The position numbers were made by a program, and so were the translations under genes. From the NCBI RefSeq assembly GCF_009834915.1, contig NZ_WVHS01000004.1:372001-436000 (forward strand): a stretch of 64,000 nt of DNA. The letters run 5' to 3'. Positions 16,813 to 25,076 of this stretch are shown piece by piece; position 1 is the stretch's first letter, and the number at the start of each line of letters is the position of its first letter. This DNA comes from Hufsiella ginkgonis. Its GTDB lineage: Bacteria; Bacteroidota; Bacteroidia; Sphingobacteriales; Sphingobacteriaceae. The notes under the pieces were generated by a model. It worked only from the letters and a program-made list of their open reading frames with translations. It did not search any database and was not told the DNA's origin.

Positions 16813-17516
16813 TAATGATTGTCGGTAAATTTATAGCCTACGCCCCTGATCGAATGAAAGTAAACAGGGTTCTTTTGGTCGGGTTCGAAGTATTTCCTGA
16901 AGGTGAGAATAAAGTTGTCGATGGTACGTGTTGAGGGGTAAACGTCATAGTTCCATACCGTTTCCAGGATCTGCTCCCGCGATACCGCTTCGTTTCTCCG
17001 CTCGATCAGCAATTTAAGCAGCATGGTTTCCTTTTTTGTGAGCGGCGTGATCGAGCCGTCGTCATTTTTCAGCTCGAAGGAGTTGAAATAGATGGTTTTA
17101 TCGCCTATATGGTAAGAGTTAAGCTCTTTCAGGTCATCGCCTTTCAGGCTGCGTTTTACGAGAATGCCTACGCGAAGGATCAGTTCTTCCAGGTTGAAAG
17201 GCTTAACGAGGTAATCGTCGGCTCCTTTCTTCAAACCTGTAACCCTGTCTTCACTGGTATTTTTCGCGGTAAGGAACATGATGGGCACTTCCGAGTTTTC
17301 CAGCCGGATGGTTTCCGCCACCTGGAACCCGTCGATTTCGGGAAGCATCACATCCAGGATCACGAGATTGAACCGTTCTTCTTTGAATACTTTGAGCGCC
17401 TTCTTCCCATCGGTCGCGGTGGTGACTTTATAGCCCTCGAGTTCGAGATTCAACTTGATCGCTTCGAGCAGATGGTCTTCGTCCTCCACCAGTAAAATAC
17501 GTTTTTTAGTTGGCAT
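16812..17516 (-). CDS. OmpR/PhoB-type response regulator inside the heme operon
   Basis: Receiver domain (about 1-120): acidic pair in LLVEDEDHL, phosphoacceptor Asp in LVILDVMLPEIDG, Thr in MFLTAKN and Lys in LVKPFN. The C-terminal winged helix (about 135-234) has LTKKETMLLKLLIE and the recognition region TIDNFILTFRKYFE, RGVGYKF. It lies between the histidine kinase (11 bp overlap) and hemE (1 bp overlap), so it is translated as part of the heme operon. It may regulate this operon or use heme status as input; neither is shown by the sequence. Confidence 0.92.
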   Translation of the reverse strand: MPTKKRILLVEDEDHLLEAIKLNLELEGYKVTTATDGKKALKVFKEERFNLVILDVMLPEIDGFQVAETIRLENSEVPIMFLTAKNTSEDRVTGLKKGADDYLVKPFNLEELILRVGILVKRSLKGDDLKELNSYHIGDKTIYFNSFELKNDDGSITPLTKKETMLLKLLIERRNEAVSREQILETVWNYDVYPSTRTIDNFILTFRKYFEPDQKNPVYFHSIRGVGYKFTDNH

Positions 17517-18381
17517 TTGTATTAAATATTACTTCAAAAATGGTTCCTTCAGGTTTATTGTTCCGCACCCTGATCTGCGCCTGGTGATGTGTGAGCACCT
17601 GTTTGACAATAAACAGGCCCAAACCAGTTCCTTTCGTTTTACGGGTATCTTCACTTCCCACGCGATAAAACTTATCAAAGATGCGAAGTTTTTCCGCATC
17701 CTCGATACCAGCGCCGTGATCTGCAACTTCGAGCGATACCGTCGGACCGTTTTTGGAAAGCGTAACCAGCACTTCGGCACAGGGCGGAGAATATTTTACG
17801 GCGTTTTCTACCAGGTTGGTCACCACCGAAGTGAGCGCAAAACGATCTCCCACCAGGAGGATATCCGGCTTTATCTCGGCACGGATCGTCTGTGTGCTGC
17901 AGGTATGTACCTGCAAACGTTCGGTGATGCGGACCACCAGCTCCGAAAAGTTGAATTCTTCCTTGGGAAAGCTGTAAGATTTGTTCTCGATCTTGGCAGC
18001 GATGAGCATATTTTCCACCAGGTCGTCTAACCGCTCGATATCCTTCAGCGATTTCCGTAAAAAGCTATGTACCTGTTCCCGTTCGAGCTGGCGTTTCAGG
18101 ATCGTTTCTACATATAGTTTGATGGAAGCCAGCGGCGATTTAAGTTCGTGCGTAACCGACAATAAGAAGTTGCGTTGCTGCGCGTGCAGCTTTCTTTCTT
18201 TCCGCAGCGACTTATGCAGCTGATGCGCTCCCACGAAAAAAAGCAGCAGGAATACGGCGCCTTCCCCGAGGATCATCCCCTTCCGGTGAGGTTGCTCCCT
18301 GATCAGGATATATCCCCACCAGACCAGTTCCGCAAATGCGTAAAGGATCAGGAAATAAAATATGGCGAGGGGTTTTCTCAT
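17506..18381 (-). CDS. Membrane histidine kinase inside the heme operon
   Basis: Two membrane helices (about residues 5-27 and 36-54) are separated by only about ten residues, so there is almost no periplasmic sensor domain. The cytoplasmic part has the H-box SVTHELKSPLASIK, N-box NLVENAVKYSP, G1 DHGAGIED, F-box FDKFYRVG and G2 GTGLGLFIVKQ, all intact. 291 residues. Such intramembrane-sensing kinases usually detect membrane or envelope signals or a partner protein. It overlaps its response regulator by 11 bp and follows hemL by 32 bp, the gap holding an AGCT-type repeat. Confidence 0.9.
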   Translation of the reverse strand: MRKPLAIFYFLILYAFAELVWWGYILIREQPHRKGMILGEGAVFLLLFFVGAHQLHKSLRKERKLHAQQRNFLLSVTHELKSPLASIKLYVETILKRQLEREQVHSFLRKSLKDIERLDDLVENMLIAAKIENKSYSFPKEEFNFSELVVRITERLQVHTCSTQTIRAEIKPDILLVGDRFALTSVVTNLVENAVKYSPPCAEVLVTLSKNGPTVSLEVADHGAGIEDAEKLRIFDKFYRVGSEDTRKTKGTGLGLFIVKQVLTHHQAQIRVRNNKPEGTIFEVIFNTNAN

Positions 18382-18385
18382 TTTC

Positions 18386-18421
18386 TTAGCTATTGGCTAA
18401 CGGTTATTGGCCGTCAGCTGG
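18386..18421. repeat. AGCT-type palindromic repeat at the hemL stop
   Basis: TTAGCTATTGGCTAACGGTTATTGGCCGTCAGCTGG. On the - strand it reads AGCTGACGGCCAATAACC and on to GTTAGCCAATAGCTAA, a run of related GCCAATA units. The hemL stop (TGA at 18414-18416) lies inside its AGCTGA unit. Confidence 0.55.
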
Positions 18422-19721
18422 AAAATACTACATCGAAACTATCAAATATCGCCTGTTTCGCCGTTTCCAGCACGGCGGGGGTATGAGCGGCAGAAATAAA
18501 TCCCACCTCGTAGCCCGACGGGCCGAAATAAACACCGCGGTTAAGCAGTTCCCGGTGCAGCACCCTGAAACGTTCCATACTTGCAGGATCGATGTCTCCG
18601 GCTTTCTTTATTTCCAGTTCAGAGAACGCGATCCAAAAGATCGAACCGATCACATACAGTTTGCATGGATAACCCCGTTCGGTTAAAAATGATTGTATGG
18701 ACCCTGTAAAACCGGCCGTTTTCCGGTTAAGCTCGTCGTAAAAACCCGGCTGCAGCAATTCCGAAAGCTGGGCAAGACCCGCTGCCATGGCGACCGGGTT
18801 ACCTGATAACGTACCGGCCTGGTAAACCGGGCCTTCCGGCGATATGCTGCTCATGATCGCCGCTGATGCGCCGTACATACCTACGGGCATTCCGCCGCCG
18901 ATGATCTTTCCATAAGTAAGAATATCGGGCCGAATGTCATAGTAGGCGGCGGCGCCTTCAAATCCGAGCCGGAAGCCGGTGATCACTTCGTCGAAGATCA
19001 GCAGCGTTCCGTTAGCGGAGGTGATCTCCCTGAGGAAATCGATATAGTCTTTATCCTGGATCAACAGCCCGTTATTGGCAGGAATTCCTTCAATAATTAC
19101 GGCGGCGATCTGGCCGCTAAAAGTGTGGAAAGCTTCCTGCACCGCCTCACGGTCGTTCAGCGGCGCCACAATGGTCTCATTCGCGAAAGCCGCAGGTATA
19201 CCCGCCGAAGAGGTTTCGCCCAGCGTTACCAATCCCGACCCCGCTTTCACGAGCAGGCTGTCGGCATGCCCATGGTAGCAGCCTTCAAACTTGAGTATCT
19301 TGTCACGCCCCGTATAACCGCGGGCAAGCCGGATGGCCGACATCACGGCTTCAGTACCGGAACTTACGAACCTGATCTTTTCTACCAGTTTATTATGGGT
19401 AAGGATCAGTTCCGCAAGTTGGTTCTCCAGCATAGTGGGGGCGCCGAAACTCATGCCGTTCTGGATGGCCTGTACCACACTTTCACGTACCGACGGATGA
19501 TTATGTCCCAGGATCAGCGGGCCCCAGGAACAGCAAAAATCGATAAACTGGTTGCCGTCGGCATCCCATAAATAACATCCGTCGCCCTTCCGGATAAACA
19601 GCGGCGTACCAAAAACCGATTTAAAGGCACGTACCGGCGAGTTAACGCCTCCGGGGAAATATTGCCGGGCCTTTTCGTAAAGCTCCGCTGACTTCTCGCG
19701 GGAAATGTCTTCTTTGATCAT
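18414..19721 (-). CDS. hemL: Glutamate-1-semialdehyde 2,1-aminomutase
   Basis: PLP enzyme turning glutamate-1-semialdehyde into 5-aminolevulinate, second step of the C5 pathway. FPGGVNSPVRAF is the N-terminal signature, FIDFCCSWGPLILGHNHP and VSSGTEAVMSAIRLARG bind PLP phosphate and substrate, FDEVITGFR holds the PLP Asp and LTYGKIIGGGMPVG the Schiff-base Lys. The frame is open to a TTG at 19733, but the ATG at 19721 gives MIKEDISREKS and sits two bases after the hemB stop, so it is preferred (435 residues). The stop codon lies in a repeat. Confidence 0.94.
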   Translation of the reverse strand: MIKEDISREKSAELYEKARQYFPGGVNSPVRAFKSVFGTPLFIRKGDGCYLWDADGNQFIDFCCSWGPLILGHNHPSVRESVVQAIQNGMSFGAPTMLENQLAELILTHNKLVEKIRFVSSGTEAVMSAIRLARGYTGRDKILKFEGCYHGHADSLLVKAGSGLVTLGETSSAGIPAAFANETIVAPLNDREAVQEAFHTFSGQIAAVIIEGIPANNGLLIQDKDYIDFLREITSANGTLLIFDEVITGFRLGFEGAAAYYDIRPDILTYGKIIGGGMPVGMYGASAAIMSSISPEGPVYQAGTLSGNPVAMAAGLAQLSELLQPGFYDELNRKTAGFTGSIQSFLTERGYPCKLYVIGSIFWIAFSELEIKKAGDIDPASMERFRVLHRELLNRGVYFGPSGYEVGFISAAHTPAVLETAKQAIFDSFDVVFSS

Positions 19722-19723
19722 GA

Positions 19724-20695
19724 TCAGATCCAATTATTTGCCAGCACGTCTTTCGCGTGATAGGTAAGTATGGCAGAAGCGCCTGCGCGCCGGATGCTCA
19801 TTAAAATTTCTGTTACTGCGCGCTGTTCATTAAGCCAGCCGTTTTTTGCTGCCGCTTTTACCATGGCGTACTCGCCGCTCACGTTATATGCCGCAATAGG
19901 GAGGTCGAAGTTATCTTTCAGCAGCCTGATCACGTCAAGGTAAGCCAGCGCCGGCTTCACCATCAGGAAATCTGCACCTTCCTGTGTATCGAGCGAGGCC
20001 TCGATCAACGCCTCCTGCTGGTTGGCAGGATTCATCTGGTAGGTCTTCTTGTCGCCATGCTTTGGCGCAGATTGCAATGCATCACGAAATGGCCCATAAA
20101 AGGCACTCGCATATTTCGCAGAATACGACATAATGGACACATGACTGAAACCATTCGCATCCAACAGTTCACGGATATACCCGACGCGGCCGTCCATCAT
20201 ATCAGACGGGGCGATGATGTCTGCCCCGGCATGCGCCTGTGCCAGGGACATCCTGCCTAAGACTTCCAAGGTTTCGTCATTCAATATCTCACCGTTTTCC
20301 ACAATGCCATCATGACCATCGCTGCTATAGGGGTCCATCGCCACATCGGTGATCACGCAAGCTTCCGGGAACTCCTCTTTAACCTGCCGGATAGCACGCA
20401 GATAGAGGCTATTTTCGCGGTAGCTCTCTGTGGCGTACCTGTCTTTTACCGACTCTTCCAGGTGTGGAAAAAGATCAAAAGTGGTTAGCCCGAGTTTTAA
20501 GCAGCTTTCCACCTCCTTCAATAGCTCGTCTACAGAATGCCGGAAAATACCGGGCATCGACGATACTTCGTCCTTGCGGCGATCGCCTTCGGTGATAAAT
20601 AACGGGAAGATCAGGTTCGAAGCATGCAGGCGTGTTTCCTGTACCATTTGCCGGATAGCTTCACTTTTTCGATTTCGTCTCGGACGGCTTAACAT
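19724..20695 (-). CDS. hemB: Porphobilinogen synthase (5-aminolevulinate dehydratase), Zn-site-less type
   Basis: Joins two 5-aminolevulinates into porphobilinogen. The two active-site lysines are in SYSAKYASAFYGPF and FLMVKPALAYLD. At the metal site the sequence reads ITDVAMDPYSSDGHDG: aspartates replace the cysteines of zinc enzymes, the pattern of Mg2+-/K+-dependent HemB. 323 residues, full length. ATG start. It lies 92 bp below hemCD, the loosest join in the operon, and 2 bp above hemL. Confidence 0.94.
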   Translation of the reverse strand: MLSRPRRNRKSEAIRQMVQETRLHASNLIFPLFITEGDRRKDEVSSMPGIFRHSVDELLKEVESCLKLGLTTFDLFPHLEESVKDRYATESYRENSLYLRAIRQVKEEFPEACVITDVAMDPYSSDGHDGIVENGEILNDETLEVLGRMSLAQAHAGADIIAPSDMMDGRVGYIRELLDANGFSHVSIMSYSAKYASAFYGPFRDALQSAPKHGDKKTYQMNPANQQEALIEASLDTQEGADFLMVKPALAYLDVIRLLKDNFDLPIAAYNVSGEYAMVKAAAKNGWLNEQRAVTEILMSIRRAGASAILTYHAKDVLANNWI

Positions 20696-20787
20696 ACCTT
20701 AACCTGTTTTGCTTTGAAAAATTCTCCGCAAATATCAGATTATAGTTTTATAAAAGGGAGTATAAAGCATCATCAGGATGTCAAGCT

Positions 20788-22392
20788 TTATAAGGCAAAT
20801 ATCGCTTCCGCGAGGCCGATCTCATCAGGAGAGAACGGCAGCGTATACTTCACCCCCATTTCATCGAACTTCTTGCCGGTAGAACGGCCGATACAGATCA
20901 CCTGCTGGCCGGGTTCAAGCAAATTATCGGCAAAATAGGCATCTACATTAGAAGGGCTTGTAAATACCAGGACTTTGGCAAACGATTGAGCTACATTATC
21001 CTCGATCACGGTTTCGTATACCGGGAGGTCTATCACGGTAGTATCGGGTGTAAGCGCCCGCTGCACTGTTCTGAGCGACTCTTTTGCCCCCGGGAACAAC
21101 ACCGTAGAACCGTTGGCGATTTTGGCAAACGCTTCGGCGATATCGGCGGTATCTATACCGTCTTCCTCCCCGTTAAATTCAGGTTTCTTACCCAGGCGGC
21201 GCAACGCATCTTCCGATCCGCGGCCGATCACCCCGAACTTGGTTTTTTTCGCAAATTGCGGGTCAAGTTTAAAGAAATACTCGATGGCGTTCTTGCTGCT
21301 GAAAAACACCCAGTCAACATTCCGGAGGATATAGGAATCAAGCTTATGGATGGTTGGGAAGGTACGGATCAGCGACCGGTCGTCGATGTGGATCGAATGT
21401 TTGGTAAGCCACTGCCGGAGGTAACTGCTTTCCGGCAGGTCGCGCGTAATAAAAACACTCTCTATAAGTTTGCGTTCGGTGGCGTATTTAGCGACGATCC
21501 GCTCGGGCAGCCCGGCGGTATTGTCTGTTTCCAGGAAAAGGCGATCGGGTATGGCTTCTTCTTCCCCGGCTTTGGAGGTCCATACCTGGAACTTATCATC
21601 GTTCTTGCGGCAGTAACAGCCAAGAGGCATATGGCATCCACCTTCAAACAGGTTAAGCACACCGCGCTCTACGCCGATCTCTTCCGCCACGTCTGCATGA
21701 TGCAGCGCCTGCAGCTTTTCGAACAGGGCCTTGTCGTTTTCGCGGATCTGGATAGCGAGCACGCCCTGTGCGGGTGCAGGGATAAAATCTGTCGGATCGA
21801 GCTCTTCAACATAGAATTGGTCGAGGTTAACGCCCAGCCTCGATACGCCGGCCTTGGCGATAATAATGGCATCGTAATCCTCGTCGGCAAGCTTCTCTAT
21901 GCGGGTAGGAACATTCCCGCGCAGATCGGCTACTTCCAGGTCCGGACGGACCGCCAGTAACTGGGCTCTCCGCCTGTTGGACGAGGTACCCACCCTGCCT
22001 CCATATTTCACGGACAGCCGTTGGTTCAGCTCTACGCAATCCTTCAGGATCAGGAGTAATTCGGAGGGATCTTCGCGTTCAGAAACGGCCGCGACCATTA
22101 GTCCCGGCGGGTTTACCGTGGGCAGATCTTTGTGGGAGTGTACCGCCAGGTCGATCGTGCCTTTCAGCAACTCCTCCTCGAGTTCCTTGGTAAAAAAACC
22201 CTTGCCTTCGAGCTTATCAAGCCGGAGGTTTAAAATGCTATCACCCTGTGTTTTAATGATCTTCAGCTCTGCTACGAGGCCAATGCCTTCAAGCTGCCGT
22301 TTTACCGCATTGGCTTGCCAGAGAGCGAGATCGCTTCCGCGGGTTCCAATAATAATCTTTGTATGAAAAGGAAAAGTAGAAAGTCCGGGCAT
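20788..22392 (-). CDS. hemC: Fused hydroxymethylbilane synthase - uroporphyrinogen-III synthase
   Basis: A 534-residue fusion of two consecutive pathway enzymes. Residues 12-310 are HemC: IGTRGSDLALWQA, HSHKDLPT, VGTSSNRRRAQL, APAQGVLAIQIR and the dipyrromethane cofactor cysteine Cys253 in EGGCHMPLG. From about residue 312 the HemD part begins (VFITRDLPESSYLRQWL) with VDWVFFSSKNAIEYFF in the middle and VLVFTSPSNVDAYF near the end. HemC is a single polypeptide in E. coli. Fusion could pass unstable hydroxymethylbilane directly to ring closure. It is 6 bp below hemA. Confidence 0.93.
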   Translation of the reverse strand: MPGLSTFPFHTKIIIGTRGSDLALWQANAVKRQLEGIGLVAELKIIKTQGDSILNLRLDKLEGKGFFTKELEEELLKGTIDLAVHSHKDLPTVNPPGLMVAAVSEREDPSELLLILKDCVELNQRLSVKYGGRVGTSSNRRRAQLLAVRPDLEVADLRGNVPTRIEKLADEDYDAIIIAKAGVSRLGVNLDQFYVEELDPTDFIPAPAQGVLAIQIRENDKALFEKLQALHHADVAEEIGVERGVLNLFEGGCHMPLGCYCRKNDDKFQVWTSKAGEEEAIPDRLFLETDNTAGLPERIVAKYATERKLIESVFITRDLPESSYLRQWLTKHSIHIDDRSLIRTFPTIHKLDSYILRNVDWVFFSSKNAIEYFFKLDPQFAKKTKFGVIGRGSEDALRRLGKKPEFNGEEDGIDTADIAEAFAKIANGSTVLFPGAKESLRTVQRALTPDTTVIDLPVYETVIEDNVAQSFAKVLVFTSPSNVDAYFADNLLEPGQQVICIGRSTGKKFDEMGVKYTLPFSPDEIGLAEAIFAL

Positions 22393-22398
22393 TCTAAG

Positions 22399-23625
22399 TT
22401 AACAGTTGTTCACCAATATTTCTTTCGCCATTACCATGGGAACACTAATATACTTTTTCTCCATGTAATTAATTACTTTCTCGAGCACTTCGCGCGAATT
22501 TTCGTCCATGCCCTGTAGTTCGTCGGCAAAAACGGAATTCAACGCGGTACTTCTAATGGCTTTGATCTTCTCGGGAACTTCGCGCATAGCCAGTTCAACC
22601 CGGCGCTGCTTTAACATAGGTTTAAACTCCTGGATATTTCTTTCGATGATGCGCTCGGCATGGATTTGCTCCTCGTAACGGTCCTGCATATTCTGCTGCG
22701 CGATTTCCTGCAGGCTGCCCACTTCAATGAAATGAACGGCGTTGGACTCGGTTACTTTGCAACAGGTATCGTTGGGGATGGCAAGGTCAACGATCACTTT
22801 CTTATCTGTCTCACCAGACAGCAAAGATTGGTAGATCTCGTTGGTAATAATGGGCTCGGTAGCACCGGTACAGGTAATGATCACGTCGAAACCGCCTTTG
22901 TAATGCTTAAGGTCCTCCAGCCCGAACGCTTTACCGTCCAGTTCCAGTGCCATATGTTCGGCCTTGGCCAGGGTACGGTTAAAAACAGAAAAGTTCGAAA
23001 ACTTGTGCTTACGCAGGTACTTGGAAATATTCTGGTTAGTTTCGCCGGCACCCACGATCAGGATGCGTGCATTGGAGCACATCTTAAGATCCCGAAGCTT
23101 GCGGTAAGCCAGCGAAACTACCGAGATCGGCTTGCGGGAGATATTGGTATGGGTATATACCTCTTTCGCGGTTTTTACTACGCGGCTCATCACCATGCGG
23201 AGATAATCGCCGGTTAAGCCGGCTTCCCTGCATTGTTCATATGCTTTACGTACCTGGGCGAGGATCTCCTTCTCTCCCACTACCAGGCTCTCGAGCGAAC
23301 AGGAGATCCTGAGCAGGTGATTCAGCGCTTCCATATCTTCGTAAACGGAAGCACGACTGGCAATACCTTCCAGTTTATCTCCGGTAACACAGAAGTTAAG
23401 AGAGGAAATAAAATCCTTTACGAAATCCGGGGTGAGCTGCTGCTCCGCATAAAACACGAATTCTACCCGGTTACAGGTACCAACGTAAAATATTTCAGGA
23501 ATGCCAAACTTAGCCTTAACGCTTCCTAACCTGCTCTCCAATGTTTCGTTGCAGATCACGAACCTCCCTAAGTCTTTTAAATCGATGTACTTATGCGTAA
23601 ACGCTATTACCTTTAGATATTTCAA
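22399..23625 (-). CDS. hemA: Glutamyl-tRNA reductase
   Basis: NADPH-dependent reduction of glutamyl-tRNA to glutamate-1-semialdehyde, the first and usually controlled step of C5 heme synthesis. The catalytic cysteine is in YVGTCNRVEFVFY (about residue 51); VVGEKEILAQVRKAY is the signature, ILIVGAGETNQNISKYL the NADPH site, and the C-terminal dimerisation helices follow. 408 residues. ATG start, head of the operon. The upstream region has a -7 box on this strand and, farther up, an inverted repeat shared with the divergent MarR gene. Confidence 0.94.
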   Translation of the reverse strand: MKYLKVIAFTHKYIDLKDLGRFVICNETLESRLGSVKAKFGIPEIFYVGTCNRVEFVFYAEQQLTPDFVKDFISSLNFCVTGDKLEGIASRASVYEDMEALNHLLRISCSLESLVVGEKEILAQVRKAYEQCREAGLTGDYLRMVMSRVVKTAKEVYTHTNISRKPISVVSLAYRKLRDLKMCSNARILIVGAGETNQNISKYLRKHKFSNFSVFNRTLAKAEHMALELDGKAFGLEDLKHYKGGFDVIITCTGATEPIITNEIYQSLLSGETDKKVIVDLAIPNDTCCKVTESNAVHFIEVGSLQEIAQQNMQDRYEEQIHAERIIERNIQEFKPMLKQRRVELAMREVPEKIKAIRSTALNSVFADELQGMDENSREVLEKVINYMEKKYISVPMVMAKEILVNNC

Positions 23626-23655
23626 CGCCTGTTAAAATCTTAGTTTTGAACCCAA

Positions 23656-23663
23656 CAAAAGTA
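23656..23663 (-). promoter_or_regulatory. -7 box for the heme operon
   Basis: TACTTTTG on the - strand, an exact TAnnTTTG match, 30 bases before the hemA ATG. No clear -33 TTG stands at the expected distance, so activation by a regulator is possible. Confidence 0.4.
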
Positions 23664-23773
23664 TCGATCTACCTCACGGCATCTGTCACCTCTTTGTAAA
23701 ACAGGCCAATTTAGAACGCTTATAAATTAGCCTGTGCCAGGCGATCCCTAATTTACAACAAAAACAATGAATC

Positions 23774-23802
23774 AATAATTTATCCTATTAGAATAAATTA
23801 TT
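23774..23802. promoter_or_regulatory. Perfect inverted repeat, candidate MarR operator
   Basis: AATAATTTAT at 23774-23783 and ATAAATTATT at 23793-23802 are exact reverse complements around a 9-base spacer. It lies in the divergent gap between hemA and the MarR gene, 62 bases before the latter's ATG. MarR proteins commonly bind AT-rich palindromes in such gaps; binding here is inferred. Confidence 0.5.
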
Positions 23803-23863
23803 TTAGTTGTTGATGGAATTTATTCATATTAGCCTCCTGTTACACCGTCAAAAAATCATACTC

Positions 23864-24328
23864 ATGAATCAGGATAGCACCCGGCCGGTTGTATTCCCTT
23901 ATGGCCGTATTGAAGAATCGTCGGGGTTCCTCGTGTGGCAGATCGCCATGTGCTGGCAACGAAAAGTAAACCAGGAACTGGCGGTTCACGGCCTTACTTA
24001 TACACAGTTTGTTGTGCTTGCGGTGACCGAATGGCTTAAACAAAAAAACGATAACATTTACCAGCACCAGGTGGCAACGCATGCCCGGATCGACCGGATG
24101 ATGACCTCCAGGGTGATGACCAGCCTGGAGCGCAAAAAGCTCCTTCAGCGGGTAAAACAATCCGGCGATGCGCGTACGAATTTCGTGGTGATCACCCGGA
24201 AAGGGGAAGACCTGCTGGCAAAGGCGTTAAACGTGGTGACGAAGATGGAAACAGACTTTTTTAAAACTGAGACCGGGCTGGCGCCCGATATCGTGAAGTT
24301 CATGCAGCTGCTATTGCCTGAATGTTAG
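23864..24328 (+). CDS. MarR-family transcriptional regulator
   Basis: A winged-helix regulator of 154 residues. LTYTQFVVLAVTEWL is the first DNA-binding-domain helix, VATHARIDRMMTSRVMTSLERKKLL the helix-turn-helix with recognition helix, and KQSGDARTNFVVITRKGEDLL the wing, all in MarR order. Start taken at the ATG at 23864 (MNQDST); the frame is open to 23807 but the extra 19 codons do not look like MarR. It diverges from hemA across the inverted repeat, so it may control itself and the heme operon. Its last 18 bases overlap the end of the convergent LytTR gene. Confidence 0.85.
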   Translation: MNQDSTRPVVFPYGRIEESSGFLVWQIAMCWQRKVNQELAVHGLTYTQFVVLAVTEWLKQKNDNIYQHQVATHARIDRMMTSRVMTSLERKKLLQRVKQSGDARTNFVVITRKGEDLLAKALNVVTKMETDFFKTETGLAPDIVKFMQLLLPEC

Positions 24329-25030
24329 CTTACGCTGAAGGTCCATTTTATAGTTCCTGCCTATAGGGATCTCGCGGTCGCCGATTTCCACGCAATGTGA
24401 ATAATAGCTGGCTATCTTATCCACCGGGATAATAAACGACCGGTGAATGCGCACGAATTTATCCGCCGGCAGCAGTTCCTCCAACACGCTGATCTTCTGT
24501 TTGCTCAGCATCGTACGGTCGCGGGTTACCACCTTGATATAATCCTTGAGGCTCTCCACCCATAAGATCTCTTCCACGTTCAGCTTGATCATTTTCCGGT
24601 CGACCTTCAGGTAAAGGAAAATGTTCTTATCCGCCAGCGGCGCCTGGGCCGAGATAGAAACGTTGGTCTTGATCTGGTGCTGCTTAAAAACCTTGTCGAT
24701 GGCGCGGATAAAACGATCGAACGACACCGGTTTCAGCAGGTAATCAACCGCATCCAGCTCGAATCCTTCCACCGCGTATTCCATGTAAGCGGTAGTGAAG
24801 ATCACCTTTGGCGGGTTTTTGAGATTTCTCAGTAACTCAGTACCCGTTAACCCGGGCATCTTTATATCGAGGAACATGAGGTCTACCTGCTTTTGCTGCA
24901 GGAGCTGGAATGCCTGGATCGCATCGCCACAGGTGGCTACCAGCTCAATCTCGGTAAATTTCCGGAGATAGTTCCCGATCACTTCAATGGCGTGGGGCTC
25001 GTCGTCTACGATGATGGTCCTGATTTTCAT
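24311..25030 (-). CDS. LytTR-type response regulator
   Basis: Receiver domain with IIVDDEPHA, the phosphoacceptor Asp in LMFLDIKMPGLTG, Thr in FTTAYMEYAV and Lys in YLLKPVSFDRF. The LytTR DNA-binding domain covers about 135-240: ILWVESLKDYIKV, ISVLEELLPADKFVRIHRSFII and IPIGRNYK. The ATG at 25030 is preferred over a TTG nine bases upstream. It is 46 bp below its LytS-type kinase, the standard Bacteroidota pair. Confidence 0.92.
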   Translation of the reverse strand: MKIRTIIVDDEPHAIEVIGNYLRKFTEIELVATCGDAIQAFQLLQQKQVDLMFLDIKMPGLTGTELLRNLKNPPKVIFTTAYMEYAVEGFELDAVDYLLKPVSFDRFIRAIDKVFKQHQIKTNVSISAQAPLADKNIFLYLKVDRKMIKLNVEEILWVESLKDYIKVVTRDRTMLSKQKISVLEELLPADKFVRIHRSFIIPVDKIASYYSHCVEIGDREIPIGRNYKMDLQRKLTFRQ

Positions 25031-25076
25031 AATTGTCAAAAGTATCAGCTAAAAGACGCGTCATTCCGCGCGAATG

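Noticed and set aside
18386-18421. Promoter or operator between hemL and the histidine kinase
   Set aside because: Better explained as an AGCT-type repeat; no -7 box lies in the 32-bp gap.
20986-21960. 324-codon + strand open frame inside hemC
   Set aside because: Antisense shadow of the HemCD fusion; no domain and no start context.
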